Assembly: GCF_003390935.1 (NCBI RefSeq)
Contig: NZ_QNQZ01000015.1
Location: 1 to 64,000 of the forward strand
Source of the DNA: Lewinella sp. IMCC34191
GTDB taxonomy: Bacteria; Bacteroidota; Bacteroidia; Chitinophagales; Saprospiraceae
Direction: 5' to 3'
DNA length: 64,000 nt
This document shows, piece after piece, positions 62,603 through 64,000 of the stretch. The translations under genes were made by a program, and so were the position numbers. Under the pieces are notes generated by a model. That model worked only from the letters and a program-made list of their open reading frames with translations, did not search any database and was not told the DNA's origin. The number at the start of each line of letters is the position of its first letter. Positions within the stretch are counted from its first letter, which is position 1.

Positions 62603-63289
62603 ATGCCAGTTAAAATTCGCCTCCAGCGCCGGGGCCGCCGCAAGCGCCCATTCTACCATATCGTCATCGCGGACGCCCGTGCCCCCCGCGACGGTAAGTT
62701 TATCGAAAAGATCGGTACCTACAACCCGATGACCGTTCCCGCTACGATCGAGCTGGACCGCACCGCAGCCTACGACTGGCTGATGAAGGGAGCGCAGCCC
62801 ACAGACACCGTTCGGGCCATCCTGCGTTTCAAAGGAGTTCTTTACCGTAAGCACCTGATGCGCGGAGTGGAGAAGGGCGCCCTGACCCAGGAAGAGGCCG
62901 ACCAGAAGTTCCAGGAGTGGATCGATTCCAAGGAAGGAACCGTCGCCGAGCGTCGCGCCGCCCAGGAAAAGAAGGAGGCCGAATTCCGCGCCTCCGTATC
63001 CGGTACGCCTCCCCCCGAGCCTGAGCCCGAAGCCGCTCCCGCTGAAGAAACCGAGGCTACCGATTCTGCCGAAAGCGAAGAGACCGCCAAGCCCAGCGCC
63101 ACCGCCGAGCTTGATGCCGCACTCGCTGAAGGGGCCGGATCAACCGAAGAAAGCCGTAAGGAAGCTGCTGACGTAGCCGGCGAGGCCAAGGCCGAAGCTG
63201 ACGCCGCGGAAGCTGCCGGTGAAGCCCTCGAAGAAGCCAACGAAGGTGAAGGTGATGCCGCCACCGGTAACATCGACAAGGAAGTCTAA
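62603..63289 (+). CDS. rpsP: Ribosomal protein bS16 with long acidic extension
   Basis: The product has 228 residues. Residues 1-85 are bS16 of the small subunit (start [20 protein letters not shown]), where the protein helps assemble 16S rRNA. The remaining 140 residues are an Ala/Glu/Pro-rich, largely disordered acidic tail. Extended bS16 tails occur in Bacteroidota but vary in length. The tail may be processed or lie on the ribosome surface; its role is unknown. Confidence 0.93.
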   Translation: MPVKIRLQRRGRRKRPFYHIVIADARAPRDGKFIEKIGTYNPMTVPATIELDRTAAYDWLMKGAQPTDTVRAILRFKGVLYRKHLMRGVEKGALTQEEADQKFQEWIDSKEGTVAERRAAQEKKEAEFRASVSGTPPPEPEPEAAPAEETEATDSAESEETAKPSATAELDAALAEGAGSTEESRKEAADVAGEAKAEADAAEAAGEALEEANEGEGDAATGNIDKEV

Positions 63290-63310
63290 TCAACAGCACT
63301 TCCCATGCCG

Positions 63311-63343
63311 GAAGCCCCATCAGCTCACCGCTGATGGGGCTTC
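63311..63343. terminator. Intrinsic terminator after rpsP
   Basis: A perfect 14-bp stem (GAAGCCCCATCAGC and GCTGATGGGGCTTC) encloses a TCACC loop. The following CTGCTTTA is only weakly T-rich. It lies between rpsP and the convergent aminotransferase. Confidence 0.8.
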
Positions 63344-63347
63344 TGCT

Positions 63348-64000
63348 TTATACGTATTCCCGCCAGGCCGCCATCAGTTGGCGGGTCACCGGCCCGGGCG
63401 ATCCGTAGTCGCGCGTGGCGAAGCGGTCTCCTCCCAACACTTTCGTGATCGGCATGGCTCCCTTCACCGAACTGCATATAATAGCCTCGTCGGCTTCCAG
63501 CAGGTCCGTTACCGAAACCGATCCTTCCTGCGTAGCAATACCGAGGCTTGCCGCCACGCGTAACAGATGCTTGCGCGTAATGCCGAGCAGGACGTTTTCC
63601 CCGGGCGTCATTAATACTCCATCGCGGACGATAAAGAAATTGGACCGGTCGCTTTCCCGTACGTGGTCATCGCGGTCGACATAAAGTGGATACTGGGCAC
63701 CAACTTTCTTAAGCGTCGGTTGCAGTCGAATTCCTTCGATGTAATCGATCGACTTCACTTGTGGAAGCTGTCTTTCGTAGACGTGCAACAGGGCGGTGCA
63801 GCCCTTTTGATAGAAATGGGGAGCGGGTGCTGAAAAGGCATAGGGTAGCGCCAGTAAATTCGGTGCCTGGGGGGTGTATCCGTCTTCCGCGTAGCCTCCC
63901 GTGAGGACGAATCGAATCCCGCCATCTCCTACGGTGTTACGGCCGATTAGCTCGCGGACGATCTCTTCCAATTCCCGATCGGAGAGATCGAGGGGAAGCC
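63348..64000 (-). CDS. Class IV PLP aminotransferase, cut by window end
   Basis: Only the C-terminal 217 or so residues are present; the frame is open to the window edge, where LDLSDRELEEIVRELIGRN continues upstream of the apparent TTG at 63971. Branched-chain aminotransferase, D-amino-acid aminotransferase and aminodeoxychorismate lyase share this fold: the SSVKGAMPITKVLGGDRF and SNFFIVRDGVLMTPGENVLLG blocks are typical. The active Lys is in the segment outside or near the edge, and the subfamily cannot be told. Confidence 0.85.
   Translation of the reverse strand, partial: LPLDLSDRELEEIVRELIGRNTVGDGGIRFVLTGGYAEDGYTPQAPNLLALPYAFSAPAPHFYQKGCTALLHVYERQLPQVKSIDYIEGIRLQPTLKKVGAQYPLYVDRDDHVRESDRSNFFIVRDGVLMTPGENVLLGITRKHLLRVAASLGIATQEGSVSVTDLLEADEAIICSSVKGAMPITKVLGGDRFATRDYGSPGPVTRQLMAAWREYV

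Noticed and set aside
1-64000. rRNA, tRNA or CRISPR arrays
   Set aside because: None with convincing structure or repeats was seen on either strand.

Overview
The window looks like chromosomal DNA of a GC-rich member of the Bacteroidota, most likely a Lewinella-like saprospirian. Four things point there: a fused LpxC-FabZ gene, many genes preceded by the Bacteroidota -7 box TAnnTTTG with no Shine-Dalgarno sequence, numerous SPII lipoproteins, and a PorE-like TPR/PD40 envelope protein. The genus is inferred; the phylum is well supported. No rRNA, tRNA or CRISPR array was seen.

Layout. Positions 1-5.9 kb form an accessory stretch, visibly more AT-rich than the rest. It has three unrecognised lipoprotein genes, one decaying IS3-family element (two in-frame stop codons and a perfect 50-bp palindrome at its right end) and a gene remnant. 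From 5.9 to 16.3 kb lie an esterase, a six-hairpin glycosidase-like protein, a TerB/zinc-ribbon protein, two sulfatases and a class A penicillin-binding protein. This looks like sulfated-polysaccharide use, but no SusC/SusD pair is present. From 16.5 to 21.4 kb are a subtilase, SelD, a Rieske-FAD oxidoreductase and a PNPOx-like protein. A terminator at 21.67 kb follows no gene and suggests a small RNA. From 21.8 to 27.6 kb a reverse-strand block holds lpxC-fabZ, lpxA, an orphan ABC ATPase, an ATE1-like transferase, a LolD-like ATPase and gatC.

From 27.7 to 32.4 kb an operon-like run begins with a TPR-PD40-SPOR protein and ends with ribH. From 32.4 to 46.9 kb is mostly core housekeeping: xseA, rlmF, a YggS-type PLP protein, an FKBP, msrA, an NTT-like carrier with HEAT repeats, argS, a Fpg-type glycosylase without the zinc cysteines, and an SMP-30 lipoprotein. 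From 47.2 to 51.5 kb ppk2 leads a tight four-gene run with two peptidoglycan-binding-like proteins and a 126-residue unknown. This is the best candidate for an undescribed system. From 51.5 to 64 kb are accD, transporters, a triple-LysM protein, a CNNM/CBS protein, a YfcE-like phosphodiesterase, a membrane glycosyltransferase, a flavodoxin-like reductase that seems to start at ATT, a transaldolase-like aldolase, rpsP with a long acidic tail, and a class IV aminotransferase cut by the window end.

Two themes recur. Many gene starts can be corrected because TTG codons proposed as starts fall inside the TAnnTTTG promoter. A second motif, TACCTGCGCTCCGCCGCCC, occurs in five intergenic near-copies, four of them upstream of and pointing at a gene. 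It may mark a distinct promoter class.
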